Positions 1 to 11,977 of a stretch of DNA of 64,000 bases are shown piece by piece. Source of the stretch: Triplophysa rosa (taxonomy: Eukaryota; Chordata; Actinopteri; Cypriniformes; Nemacheilidae); contig NC_079905.1 in NCBI RefSeq assembly GCF_024868665.1, positions 6,798,879 to 6,862,878 of the forward strand, written 5' to 3'. The notes under the pieces were generated by a model. The model searched no databases. It was not told the DNA's origin and saw only the letters and a list, made by a program, of their open reading frames with translations. The stretch's first letter is position 1. Every line of letters starts with the position of its first letter. Both the position numbers and the translations under genes were made by a program.

Positions 1-504
1 ATATGGACAAATTTTCGAACACATTGGCTTTCAATAAACAAGCTGGCCTGTTATCACTGGACCATTTAACGTTTCAGTACTGATGTCGATGGGAGAATTC
101 CCGGCTCTGAAGGATTGGTAAATATCACTTAAAATCTACCATCCAGAAAAAAATACATCCGAAAGACAAAAGTTAATTTGTCTAAGATGTATCAGAAGTT
201 AAGATCGTGTTCCTATGTATTCTAAAACAAGTGCAAAATGCAAAACAGAATAAAACATGGACAATTTAGAAGATTTAAATTCACATTAAAAAGAATCATA
301 AAACATATACGTTCTATGCGTTCTTATACCCTGTTTCAGTTTTCCTTCAAACAAATAAAATAGTACATATATTTCCATGATGTGAGGAAATAAAACTTAC
401 TCCATAGATAAACCAACAAAAAAAAAAACTTCGCCTGAGCTACGTCAAAAAAGGATCGATTGGATGTATAACGCAGTCGGGGAAAGAAATTCATTGTGGC
501 CACA
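1..504 (-). other. hoxa3a 3' UTR and downstream flank
   Basis: AT-rich sequence immediately after the hoxa3a stop codon. It most likely holds the start of the 3' UTR on the minus strand. I see no convincing minus-strand AATAAA signal (TTTATT on the plus strand), so the transcript may end outside the window. No homeobox or other coding remnant was seen. Confidence 0.5.
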
Positions 505-2435
505 CTACAGATGAGTCAGTTTGGGCGCTTCCTGAATTCTTCCCTGAGAATAGTGCGAAGTAAGGTCTGAAAATGAGCACGGGTTTTGATCGCACGCTCC
601 TTGAAGTTGGCTGTTTCCCATGGTGATGGCGCCGTTGTAGTCCATGTTGCCTTGAGGAGGGTGCGGTAAATGTGTCAGGCCAAAAACCGAAGCCCCCATG
701 CCCACCAAAGAATCCGAGTAGCTTCCAGTGGCACCAACGTACACTGGGCTACCCTGTACTTGAGCCCCATAATTATTGTTTCCTTGAAGATGGAGTGTGT
801 CGTATTCAGGCGTGGTTGTACCAGCCCCCGGATACCGCTTCTGAGGAGGCGGGCAATTGTTCAGAGGGGGTGGATATGACGTAGGAAGACTGTACGCATT
901 AGACTGCGGCTTGTTATAAGAGACTGAAGAAGGTGAGTCGTAGGGCACGCTGTTAACCAAAGAATGCATTGAATTTAAATACCCACTCCCAATACCTCCG
1001 CCACCAGATGACAGAGCTACAGGACTGTGGGGAGAGTGTGCCCCAGGAGAGGGCATCATTCCAATGCCCTTCTGGTCCTTTTTGTACTTCATCCTTCGAT
1101 TTTGGAACCATATTTTAATCTGCCTTTCCGTCAGGTTGAGCAGATTCGCCATTTCTACTCTTCGCGGGCGGCAGAGGTAGCGGTTGAAATGGAACTCTTT
1201 CTCCAGCTCTACGAGTTGCGCAGAGGTGTATGCAGTACGAGCGCGCTTGGAGGCAGCTGAATCAGGCGGACTCTTGTCTCCAGCGCAGCTTTCTACTGTA
1301 TGGGGACAAAAAGGTTTTGGTCAGATAAAGCATTAAGTACAATGGAAGTGTTTTACGCATGCCTCGGTAAATGGACTCCACCGACCATGCAGGTTTCAAA
1401 TGTTGCTCTTGTTTTCAAAGCTGAATAACACACCTGCTGTTAAAACATCGTACACCATGTATAGTGCCATGAAAAATGTACAGCTTTATGACATTTTAAG
1501 GCTTTTCGGGTCAGCTGGTAAATCATGCACATTGTAGCTGCAACCACAACCTAAGGCTTAACCTCTTCCATGTAAAATAAAACAAAACACTAAATATTGT
1601 ATTAGAATGTGAAAGAAGGCTAAAGAAAGGCATGTAATTGAAAAGCAAACAGGGCAGAGCACTGTTGTGTTTGTTGGCGGGGTATTACTCATCAGAAGCT
1701 TTTTTCCAAGTTCCGCTAGAGGCGCTATATCAGAAGTGTTGTTTAGGCCGAAGAGGAAATTAACAAAATATAAATACAGAAAATATTTAACACAAAAATA
1801 TATACAATATTTAACATAAACATATAAAATACATTAAAAACATGATTCTGTTTATATTTAAAGTTTGAATAGTTTAAAGCAAGTAAAGTAGGCCTATATA
1901 AAATATCTCAAGGCCTACAATAAAGAGATGTTTTAAATGAAAAAGAGGACAGAAATATACTTCATATAAGCTCGATAATTTTGATTTAATCACCTGAAAT
2001 GTTACTACAGGGTTTCTGCTTTATATTCTGACGGGACTCCTTCATCCACGGAAAAATGTGTTTCGTAGTTGCTGGCGTTGGTGAGGCATGCCCTGTGCTG
2101 TTGGTTGCGGCATCATTGCTCGGAATTTGGTTCAGAACACTGGGGGAAACTGGTCTTTGAGGGGCAGTAGGGGGCTGGTTGTTGTCGGGGATGTCTGGTA
2201 CTGGGGCTTGGGTTCCGTTACTCCGTTGGCAGCCTTCTGTAGTTTCATTGGGTTTGTGCAGAGCTGCAGAGCCACCAGGGGACTGCAGGGAGCAAGCCGG
2301 TCGACGGTACTCACTTTCCACATGAAGGGCCTGCAGATATTGCTGTTGATTGGCATCATAACCTAAACCGTTTGCGCTTTGATAGGGGAAGCCACTGTAA
2401 ATTGCCGAGCCGTCGCAGTAGGTCGCTTTTTGCAT
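505..2435 (-). CDS. hoxa3a: Homeobox protein Hox-A3a, two exons
   Basis: Nuclear transcription factor of paralogue group 3, which in vertebrates patterns the hindbrain and pharyngeal arches. Exon 1 is 1994-2435 and exon 2 is 505-1292; the joined frame is 409 aa. The start MQKATY matches the family N-terminus and is preferred over an in-frame ATG 15 bases upstream. The Pbx-binding hexapeptide IFPWMKES is near residues 127-134 and the homeodomain near 163-222, with the group-3 stretch [20 protein letters not shown]. The C-terminus [14 protein letters not shown] is the group-3 signature. The 701 bp phase-1 intron has donor CAG|GTGATT and acceptor TAG|AAAGC. No frame damage seen. The 5' boundary of the first coding exon appears to be a splice acceptor (separate entry). 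Confidence 0.97.
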
Positions 2436-2511
2436 CTCGCCGTTTCCCAATGTTTATTTCACTTTCTGACAAGGTCCTGACACCGTCGTAGAAGAACATT
2501 GGCTCAACGTA

Positions 2512-2535
2512 GTCACGTGACACCTCTTCGCCAAT
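2512..2535 (-). promoter_or_regulatory. E-box GTCACGTGAC plus CCAAT in hoxa3a proximal region
   Basis: A palindromic GTCACGTGAC lies 77 bp upstream of the hoxa3a ATG, with CCAAT about 10 bases away. The same E-box recurs upstream of the other Hox genes in the window. CACGTG is the USF/bHLH-ZIP core; USF binding to the HOXB4 promoter E-box is established. Function here is inferred. Confidence 0.55.
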
Positions 2536-2551
2536 GGGCTCTACTGGGGAA

Positions 2552-2659
2552 CCTACGAAGAGAAGATAAGGCAAGCTGGTGAAATAGGGTCTATCCATCT
2601 TACTTTTCAAAGCTCGGATGACACCGCGGCCAGACCGGGAGAGCCAGTTACCACTTACC
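2552..2659 (-). other. hoxa3a 5' UTR splice signals (acceptor 2552, donor 2659)
   Basis: On the minus strand a long pyrimidine-rich tract ends in CGTAG just before base 2552, which looks like a good splice acceptor. Upstream at 2659 is CATAAG|GTAAGT, a near-perfect donor. Together they could bound a short 5' UTR intron (2553-2658), or the acceptor could take distal leader exons. Hox3 genes are known to use upstream non-coding exons. RNA evidence is needed to choose. Confidence 0.4.
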
Positions 2660-2742
2660 TTATGGCCAGTAGCAACAATAGCTAACATAACTGAAGTGCA
2701 CTGAAAACATGACGGCCAGTTCATGAAATCACTAGTCAACAC

Positions 2743-3659
2743 TTAGGCCCAATAAAATATGAAAACATTCGTCATGTTTTTTTCACAAAAAAATATTGCC
2801 TGTAAACAGTAGAGTCAAAGTTTTAAGTAAAGTTTTTTTGTAGTGTGAATTGAAATAAAACTTGAGCTATAAGCGACATAATAAACCGGGAATTTACTGG
2901 ACCTTCTATGGGGCCATGTACGTTTTTATTTTATTTTTTATTAATACACATTTCCCATTCGGGAAAAAAAACTCATTAATAAAGTTACTGATTTTGAAGG
3001 TTTCTTTCGTAACATTTTATTTATTCGTTGATTTTCTTTATTCTCTTCAAGTCTCTGCGTGTTTTGTTGGGGATCGAAAGCTGTATCGAAGAAAACCTGA
3101 AAAACCTGCAATGTGCGGAGATTGAAGTAGTCTACAGTCAACAATAGGCTACCCATGACGAAAAAACATTAAACACCAAAAAGTTATTCGAACGTAGTTT
3201 TCACAATTATTATTTAAGAAATTGATTTAAAATATAAAAATAAACTAGGCCTTTCATTTAAATGCTGATATTTATAGGCTATAGTTAAATATATTCTTGT
3301 ATAACCGTAAAACACAGACAGAAATAAGGAGAAACGCAATAAATATGAAACGCAATATATAAAATATATATGAAGCATATATTTAGTAACAAATATATGT
3401 AGCATATATCAATATAATAAGAATGATTGAATTGTTCGACTACGTTTAGGAAGAATGGAGAAACGTACAATTTTAAAACATAAATGAATGATTTTGAAAT
3501 TAGGCCTAAATGCCATATTAAGAATGCATATATCGGTAAATAAAAAACAACAGTAATAAATCAAAGATGCCTCGCCAATTTCCACCCACGCTTGACGTAG
3601 GCTACATTAATTTACAGTCTGACGCTATCAAACACACAGAACGGTAGAAAAAAGACGCT
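2743..3659. other. AT-rich spacer upstream of hoxa3a
   Basis: Low-complexity AT-rich DNA with no gene, repeat or conserved-looking block that I can support. Several short ORFs here are compositionally ordinary and have no recognisable domain. Confidence 0.5.
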
Positions 3660-3960
3660 AAAGCCACGAAGTAGGAGACCCCAGCTGCCGCACGGGAGGA
3701 ATCTGGCTTGCCTGTGACTGAGTGTGTGTGTGTGTATGTGCGAGTATGAACTCTCCCTGAACCGAGATTTTAGTCGCGCGGTCATAAATCACAAACTCGC
3801 CATTTAACAACCATGCGAGAACTCTGCCTCTGTCCCGCTTACCTTCCCCTCTGACGAGCAGCGCGCAGCACGGCGCGAGCTTTTCTCATTCAGCGGCAGA
3901 AATCGATCAAACAGCGGTCCAGAGTAAAGCTAAATCGAGAAGACAACAAAGCCAGAGTCG
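3660..3960 (-). promoter_or_regulatory. Putative distal promoter / leader exon of hoxa3a
   Basis: A GC-richer, high-complexity block within AT-rich DNA. It contains a short GT repeat (about 3721-3740), a GGTCATAAATCAC motif of the CDX/posterior-Hox type near 3780, and a strong minus-strand donor GGGGAAG|GTAAGC with exon end at 3843. A leader exon ending here could splice to the acceptor at 2552. This is inferred from sequence signals only. Confidence 0.35.
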
Positions 3961-6900
3961 CACTAGCAGGATTCATTGGACGTATCTGCAGTAATTCCTT
4001 CCTTCTTTCTGTTTTGACGTAGATCAGTAAAGCATGCAGATTGCGAAAGTAGTCTCGTGCGCCCTGGTTGAAGCGCCTTCAAACATACACATGACATGCC
4101 ACTAAATTGAACGTCCGTGTTCTCGGACCTATACTAAATGCCACCATGGGCTGCGCTCTAGCGAGTCTTTCTTGTACCACTAACGTGCACAAACTAGCAT
4201 GTTAACATACTCATGCACACCCCAGTGAACTCCCTCGAAACACAGCGTCACAGTAGACAAGGAAAATTATGCAAATGAAGTGCCTTCAGAAGCACAGAAC
4301 GACGTTCCACTCCCCTGTGAACACTGTGAGGACTGGATACACATAACTTCATCGAATCTTGGAGTGTATTCTTATGCTTATCACTACAATGATTTATGAG
4401 GTGTTATGTTACATTCATATACATTTAATAAAATCAACATTGTTTTGGTTTTGAAACAAATAAATACGTTTTATGGCATAGCCTAAAATCTGCAAAACTT
4501 TACTAAATTAAATATATTGCTCTAGAAGACGAAACGCAACACCTACAATAACAATAAACACTTTCTACAAAATCTATCCATTTGATAAATATTTGATAAT
4601 GAAGTCTAAACCGAGGTCTACCATTTAAAAAAGTAAAAATGCTATCTCGCTATGGATTCAAAAAGGGTTACATTAAGTCCTAGACCCCCAAACTAGTGGG
4701 AACGTGAGTTTGTGGATAAAACCTTTCAACATAAGAATGAATTAACAACATCAGCTTGTGTCTTTTCTCGGCCAAACTCGAAGATGTATGTCCTAACACA
4801 GCACGACAACAAACAGACAGATTCCTATTTTTGTTCGGCCCACTGCATTACAGCTTTCCAAAGCTAAAAAAGAAAAGAGCGGGCGACGTGGGCTGGTGAG
4901 TGGGATTTAAAAAATCCTTGAGTTTGCGTTTTTTTCCGTTTGACAATTTCAGCATTTTGGACATTTACTCTATTGTTTTGCACCCAATCAAATCGATGAC
5001 TAAGGAAATTTACTGATGACGCGCAAACTACGAGGTGAAAAGTCAATTATATTATCTTAAATTACTGTAAAATTGTCATTTATATAATTGCAATTTAACT
5101 CAAATTAGATTTTCTCTCCTTGCAGTATAAAATGTATTAATCAGCATTGTTAATGTCTATTAAACCGTCTTTAACACGGTTTAATACAAGACTGCCTTTA
5201 AAGCGTTGGTACGAGCGTCACCTTCATAATGACAAATTACACCACAGACAAGTGTAAAGAAAATAATTATAGGGCTTCAGTTTTTTATATTGAGCTAGGT
5301 TTTTGTGCGTGCTTGTAGCATGTGTGTAAGATGGTTAATAATATATAATATGTATAGTAATACATGGTAGTAATCGTTGTGCAATACAATAGAATTAGGG
5401 CTCACCTTAAGCAAAACACAGTCTCTGGTAGTCTTAGTGATGAGAGACATTCATTAATTGGGAGATCTACGACAAGAAATGAAAATAAAAGTGTTATAAT
5501 TTTTAGCATCACAATTTTCGTCTTTTCTCATTACAGACAAAGTGAATGTAGAACAACAAGTAACCACAAATATCAATGCCACTATAACTTTATACTCTTC
5601 TCGTTTATTTGTGGATTATTTTATTACAGAGTAATTTATTATTATTTTTAATTGTCTGTTATTTTAGAATTACAATGACAATGTGGAATTTTGAATGCAA
5701 TTTACAGAAAATACATATAATATGCCATTATAAATGTATTTTGTACTTACAGTCTATTGTAACAAAAGCGCAATGTTAATTGTATAAATTCAATAGTAAA
5801 ACGACATCTGTATAACGTTTTAGGCTTTGTACAAACATTCTCACGTTAAAGCACCTAACTCAGACTTAAAGAACAATATAAATATTTCAATCGTTACTTT
5901 TCTTTTTAGTATTAATAATAACTAATACTAGGTAATAATTATTAGGTGGGTAACAATCAGAATAAAATAACAAAAATACATCTAACTAATGGATATGTTA
6001 GTACAGTGACAAAAAATATTGATGCACGTGTGAAAAAAGAATGTATCATCAACAGAAATAAAACAATCGAGCAAATGTATCGAGTTATCCTCCATTTTGT
6101 TTCTTTCTAGAGAATTTAGATCGAATAGTCATTAGCTCTGAAACAGCGGCCGCCCTAAGTCCCCCAGCCCATAAATCAAGACTCGGGCGTCGTGACCTCG
6201 GCGTGGCAGTGTGCTTCTGGTTGATACTCCTTATATTATATCCTCGTTTCCCATGCGAGCCCCGGCAACAAACTGTCCGCTATTGCTCTGTGGAGTTTTA
6301 TTCGCTGTCTTCTGATTTATTCTTCCTGGGAAAACACTGTTTACACACCCTCCACAACTTAGAGGGCTTTACAGCGACACACGAGCGTTGCCGAGCCCAC
6401 GTGCAACACAAAGACATTACCACTCATCATTTACACATTAAAAATAAAATAAAGGATTAGAATAAATATTTTAAGTGATTTAAATCTATACAAATAAATG
6501 ATAGTGGTGTTATTAAATTGCAGACAATTTTCATGTAAGTTTTGAAATCCTAAATAGTAAACATGTCCCAGGGTTATTCTGTACACTTATTACTAGTATT
6601 TTGTATTTTTCATTATTATTTGTCATTAGGCCTATTTCTTCTTTTTTTATTTAATGCAGGCCAGCAGTACCTGGTGAAAACATACAGAGTACTTTCCGTT
6701 GTATTTTTAAAAATAACGCAGCTTAAAATACTGTTAGGCTATATCACGTAAAACACCAATATATTTTTAATTTAAGTCTCAGTTAAAAATAATGATTGTG
6801 AAGTGTTGCTTCAAACAAATTGAATGTATAAACAACTAAAATGCAATGGCATTAGCTTGAACGGTTGTGTTTGTCATTTCGGTGCCAGTTTAGGGATGAA

Positions 6901-7199
6901 AAAAGTTAAAGATCTAATATATCTAGATTTAGTTTATTAATAAAGACCAAACGGATGATTTTGATTTCGTCTCTCTCCTGTGTTGAACCGTCAGTCTGCG
7001 GTACTGACCTTTTCTCTTAGCCGCAATAACTCACTTGATTAATGAACAATCAGCGGAAATACCTCAAAATAAAATCCATCCTCACGGTGCGCAGGGCTTT
7101 CGGTCGTTTTCTCCATAGAAAAACATATCCGTTCATGACAGCTGTATAACACCATCCGCTGAATGTACCAAAGACTTACGTTCTTTTTATTTTTTCTCT
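3961..7199. other. hoxa3a-hoxa4a spacer, proximal part
   Basis: Mostly AT-rich non-coding DNA. Two denser patches stand out: 4255-4330, with an octamer-like ATTATGCAAATGAA, and 6120-6200, a GC-rich block with CCCATAAATCAAGAC. Both could be cis-regulatory but only composition and motif content suggest it. No coding gene seen. Confidence 0.4.
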
Positions 7200-7440
7200 C
7201 TATCTCGCCAGCTCTCCACCAAGTCCACAATGACCCAACCCCACTTTCGTGAAGTAGGCTAGCGTAATCAGCACAACAGAAGACCGGGGTTCGCACGCCA
7301 TCCACCCCCTTCATCATAATATCGCACCCATATTGTGCGTTCCACTCACGTGACCCAGTGTCTATTAAAAAAAGAAACATTTTTTGAATCTGTGAATCAT
7401 TAATAGAGACTGTTGTTGGTCCCATTGAGACGGATTACAA
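7200..7440 (-). promoter_or_regulatory. Orphan E-box module between hoxa3a and hoxa4a
   Basis: High-complexity block with CACGTGAC at 7347-7354, the element otherwise found just upstream of Hox start codons here. No Hox coding exon follows on either strand. It may be a distal hoxa3a promoter or an enhancer. A 128-codon minus-strand ORF overlaps it but has no recognisable domain and I do not call it a gene. Confidence 0.35.
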
Positions 7441-7637
7441 AAGCAGTAGTGCTGGACTGCTTTGCTTGAATGATGCTAAAAATGCTCGGTCTTATGTTTT
7501 AGTCTTTGCAACACAGATAGGTGACCGTTTTCAAATGATTAGTTATAAGGAGATGGTGGTAGTGTTGGAAGTTATTAGAGCGTTTTTTGTGCCTGTATGT
7601 TGGGGGCAGTATTTCCTAGACGCATGCCAAGAATAGA

Positions 7638-7745
7638 TTTACATTTATGCATTTGGCTTTTATCCAAATACATTTCAACAGTAGGTGCATTCCCTGGGGC
7701 TCGAACCCATGACCTTGGTGGAGCTATACCATGTTCTACCTACAG
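7638..7745 (-). mobile_element. tRNA-derived SINE fragment
   Basis: Read on the minus strand, an A-box-like TAGGTAGAACATGG (7729-7742) is followed about 20 bases later by a B box GGTTCGAGCCC (7697-7707). These are the two internal RNA polymerase III promoter boxes of a tRNA. The sequence then runs into a conserved fish SINE tail of the type TTTGGATAAAAGCCAAATGC. The head and tail order and box spacing fit a degraded SINE; a tail-only copy occurs at 22781-22835. Confidence 0.65.
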
Positions 7746-9779
7746 AAAAGACAAACTTGGACCACACAACTTTAACTGTGTGCTCATGTTATTGGAAGAG
7801 ACAACATGCATTTGACAGGAGACGAAAAACGGAAGTCTGATTTCTCAAAACGGATAAGAACTGCTGCAACCTTTGTGCCCGTAGTCCACAATCTTTTTCA
7901 CACTACCCATATCTTCTAAAAATGCATAATCCAAGTGCTAGCTACAAACTACGTACGCTAAAAACCCGTACCTAACTAGCTATGTCATTCATTTCAAATA
8001 CCTGTAAAGAACTCGTGTGTGCAAGGTGGCCCTCTCTCGGTGATGACGGTGTATCAGCCCAAAAAGACTTGAGAATGGAATTTCAGGGTTTTCGTGGCAT
8101 GAACACCCCTGAACATTCAAAGATGAACGGAGTAAACGTACGTCTGTGATGTTAAATTATGTGCACTAGAATGTAGACTATTTTATACGTCAGAACCTTT
8201 TGTTAGGGCTATCTTCTACGTTTTTTCAACAGAGAAGTGATCTATCATCTCAACAAACAAAAGAAAGGAGATCCGTCCCGAATAGAGGCCTGTTCTTTAC
8301 CACCATTTGGTGCTTGTTTACCGGCAGTATAGAGTGTTTCGGCTGAAAGCTCATCCAGCGGACGTGGTGAAGCTCTGTAGATAATTAATCACCTCAGTCC
8401 GGCAGGACGCTTCTCCCCCTTACATCAGTGCTTTGTTCTCTGAAATGCCACAACTTTCAAGACCACAAAGTTTTACAAACGAACACGAGTCGGTTTATGT
8501 TATGTCTTAGCTATACATTTCATACAAGAAAGTGTTGTATGGTTGCAACCACGGCCAGATTTAAAATCCGCAACGCATTGAAGGGCGAATAAATCAGTGT
8601 GAGTTTAAATATATATCTTGAGCTGTGATGCTGCTTATCAATTGTTACTCCCGAAAGTCCGATATTGTTAATTTAAAACATGTTTTTTTAAACCGGACAT
8701 GTTGCTGCTTACTGGTGTTTTGTTTGTATAGTGTATTAACTAGGTTGCACTATATAAGCATCACTTGGATTTTGCAACGAGGACCTGTCGAAGCTCTGGA
8801 TTATGCTAATGTCCTTCTCACACATTTCAGCACGGCCCCTGAACTTCTCACTGACCCCAGAACCCAATACACGACACACCACAAGACCGATGTTACACTG
8901 CTGTTAGGGACCAGGACGCTACATACCAAGGGGTACAAGTAGTTTCTGTTCTTGGACAAAGTGGGTTTTGCGTATGATTTAGCCTATTATAGCTATACAC
9001 CACTATAGCCTATACATATGCTTTTTACTTTTTTCAAAGTTTTATGTTTTGTTCCTCACTGCAAAGTAAAAAAGTCCTTATTTTAAAGAAGCTAACAGAC
9101 AACGGGCTGTGTTTTCGATTTATGGAACCTCGCCAAGGGACAGAACAAATCTGTTCTCAATGTTGACATTTGGAGCTCTTAACGCAACCTCCGATTACTT
9201 CGACACACATTCGAAAATAATTGCTCTCCTTGGATTTACTGTGGTTATCATCAAAGTATAATAATGAAACTGTAATTTTTGGATAACTTGGCAACAATGG
9301 TGCCAGTGGCTCCTTAAAACTGTTTGGAGAAATTTTGGAGAACTCTTACCTGTAAATGAAATAAAAAATGGGAATCTTCAATTATGATTAAGGGAGCAGT
9401 GTTTTATTTAAAGATAATGACACTTTCGCTTTGGCCCATTATTATTTTTATAATGAGCTATTATTATTACGTTCCCGAAAGATTTAAATGTGCTTAATGT
9501 TTGCAAAAAATCCAGCAGATTACTAAAACATATATGAATATCCTTTACAAACTCTTTTAATTTTAGAAAAATTATATTATCCAAGTTTTATAAGTTTTTT
9601 TTATAAAAAAGTTTTTATACGTTTATAAGTTATTTACCATATAACCTTTATCATTACAGTGACCTTGAAATGACAGCTATTTGTAAGAAAAAAATGTTAT
9701 AATAAATTGTTAGATAACTTTTCCGAAAAAAAAACACAATTTACGCCACCTATTAACAACATTTGTATAGAGATTTGAA
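7746..9779. other. hoxa3a-hoxa4a spacer, middle part
   Basis: Non-coding. Denser patches at about 8280-8430 (contains TAATTAATCACC), 8760-8940 and 9095-9250 look less AT-biased than their surroundings and are candidate regulatory blocks. The rest is AT-rich with nothing recognisable. Confidence 0.35.
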
Positions 9780-9900
9780 ATGGCTCAGGTTACTTACTCT
9801 ATGGCACATTTTGAAGGTTGGCCGAAGAAGGGTCAGGAACACGGAAGGTTCAGGGATGTCTTGCAGAGTCGACGGTCAAGGGTAGAATGAAAAATCCTAC
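9780..9900. promoter_or_regulatory. Candidate element with two hormone-receptor half-sites
   Basis: A dense patch contains GGGTCA and GGTTCA in direct orientation separated by 11 bases (about 9828-9852). That spacing is not a classical DR1, DR2 or DR5, so this is only weak evidence for retinoid-receptor binding, but it lies in a Hox3-Hox4 interval where retinoic acid elements are expected. Confidence 0.2.
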
Positions 9901-10614
9901 CAAAATTCCCGTGTCTATATCTGACCGGGAGGTATCTATTATTTAATAAGGTCATGTGAGCTAGTCAATTAAAATTTAAGCACGGTAGATTGAGGGGTGA
10001 GGTGGGGGTAACGTGATGGAAGTGTAAATTTCCTGTCTGAATCTGAATCAATGATGACGGATTGTAACTTAACTTACTTAACTGCAGTTACAAATGTTTT
10101 CGCTGACAAAATGTTATTTGCAAATAACGTCAGCGTTGTTATAAATCCAACCTAATGATTTATTTTGGTAGTGACCTCTAAGTCAGACAGACCAGATATA
10201 GTTCCAAGCTGTGATTATGTGATAAATGCACAGGATGAAGTTTGTAGTTGAAACTGTAGTTGTAGTGTGAAAATGTATAGACCTCGTTTTGCATCCTCAA
10301 ATAAACGACCATTTATATCTAATGCTTTCGTCTTTGTGACTAGTCCATTTGCTTGTGTTTTTCTTGTTTTCCCTTACCTAACTCTTACTCTATTTAAAAC
10401 AACGCATGGCCAAAGTCTGGGGTATATAACACATTTAAACACTCAATAAACACTTTAGTAATTTCATTTTAAAAGGTGGCACAAAAACTAGACATACACA
10501 GAAAAAATGTTTCGGTCTCCCACTAAATTTGGGAAAGTATCATTTAAGTTGCACTACTGCCCCATGCGTTCGTGAAAAAAAATCTCCATGGTCTGAAGGG
10601 TCCTGAATATGGCG

Positions 10615-10635
10615 AGGTTAGAGGTTAAGAGGTCA
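10615..10635 (+). promoter_or_regulatory. Candidate retinoic acid response element (DR1 + DR2)
   Basis: Three half-sites occur in tandem: AGGTTA (10615-10620), one base, AGGTTA (10622-10627), two bases, AGGTCA (10630-10635). This gives overlapping DR1 and DR2 arrangements, both usable by RAR/RXR. It lies about 1.3 kb downstream of hoxa4a. Retinoid control of group 3-5 Hox genes is established; this particular site is inferred. Confidence 0.45.
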
Positions 10636-10639
10636 TACA

Positions 10640-11977
10640 CAGTGCTTCAGTTGGATGATTGGATAGTTCATTTGTGTCCTCTGCGTGAACCCACAGTAGA
10701 CTCTTTACACCAAAGTCTACTGTCGCCTTGTGCTTTACAGCAGACTTCTATGGGGATTTTTTACAATATATATTTAACGTCATAACTGAAATTATAGTTT
10801 AGCTGGACTGTAGTTTAAATACGTTAATGTAAAGTCTAAGAATTTAGCTTGACAAAAACAAGAATCATCGGCATTCACTATTATAATTTATTGGTTTTAA
10901 GGTTTGCTCATAATTCAATTTATATGATTTAAAAACATTAGATTTGTAATATAGCCTACTTTTATTATAAGATACTAAAAGATGTTTAGAACTTACTATT
11001 AAGCCATATAATGTAGCAAGATGTTTTAACATGTATCTCCTTTAAATTAACGTGGCTAAAAGAACACTACAACTAACGTATCCTGTTTAAATAGTTTACC
11101 TTCTAATTAAATGAATTTCTGGATTAAATAAAACGTACGTAAATCGCAAGTTTGGCGACAAAGGATTACAAAAAAGAAACAAAAAAAGAAACAATTGTCC
11201 TCTAGCACTGGTGTCATATTAAGCATGTGTTCAGGCTTTTTTCTTCGACAACAAAACGCAGAATAATTCACCATTCGGCTTGTTAATTGTCACAAAACAA
11301 TTTGTATTGAAGATTTGAATATGTCTTATATTCAATGTTATGGATTACGTTTAAATAAAACCGTATCATGGTTCTGTATATTTGTGCAAAGATCAATATA
11401 TAGCGCACCAATCTTGGCCCTTACTAAGGATTAGTCTAAAAGGATTATACACAATAAATTCATATTTATTATTACCACTGGTTGCCTACAATTACTTGCA
11501 TACAAGCTTACTAAAACATCTTGACATATTTTACCAATATACAAATAACCAAATACACGAATATTCACAGCTTTGATGACGTAAATACAGACACAATACA
11601 CTAAAATGGAACTAAGACAATTATGATGACTACCTCACAGAGATTGCCCCTATACTTGTGCCTTCATATTAAAATGTCAATGGGATTTGTACACGCGTTA
11701 CTAGCATTGGTCATATGCCCGGTTAGAGAGAAATAACGAAACGATCCTTTAACCAAGTTAAACTACACACCACTATTGTTCAAGTACGAAAAAACAACTA
11801 TCTATACAGGAAGGGTATGCTTTCACCTCAAATAAGTGTGAAGGAAATGGAAGGGGAGTCGAGAATGAGGTCGCCTTATCGGACATTTAATAAAAAGTAA
11901 CCCTGTGAAGTTCCAATCTTAATACTAATATGTCTTCTTTCTTGTTGAGGTCCGTTTGTGCCGATGTGCTTCTGGCA
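10640..11977 (-). other. hoxa4a downstream flank and probable 3' UTR
   Basis: AT-rich, non-coding. The part next to hoxa4a is presumably its 3' UTR on the minus strand; a TTTATT (minus AATAAA) is present near 11463, but I cannot place the polyadenylation site. Confidence 0.35.

Noticed and set aside
7039..7425. 128-codon minus-strand ORF between hoxa3a and hoxa4a
   Set aside because: Protein is unlike any Hox or other known family; more likely chance in a dense non-coding block.
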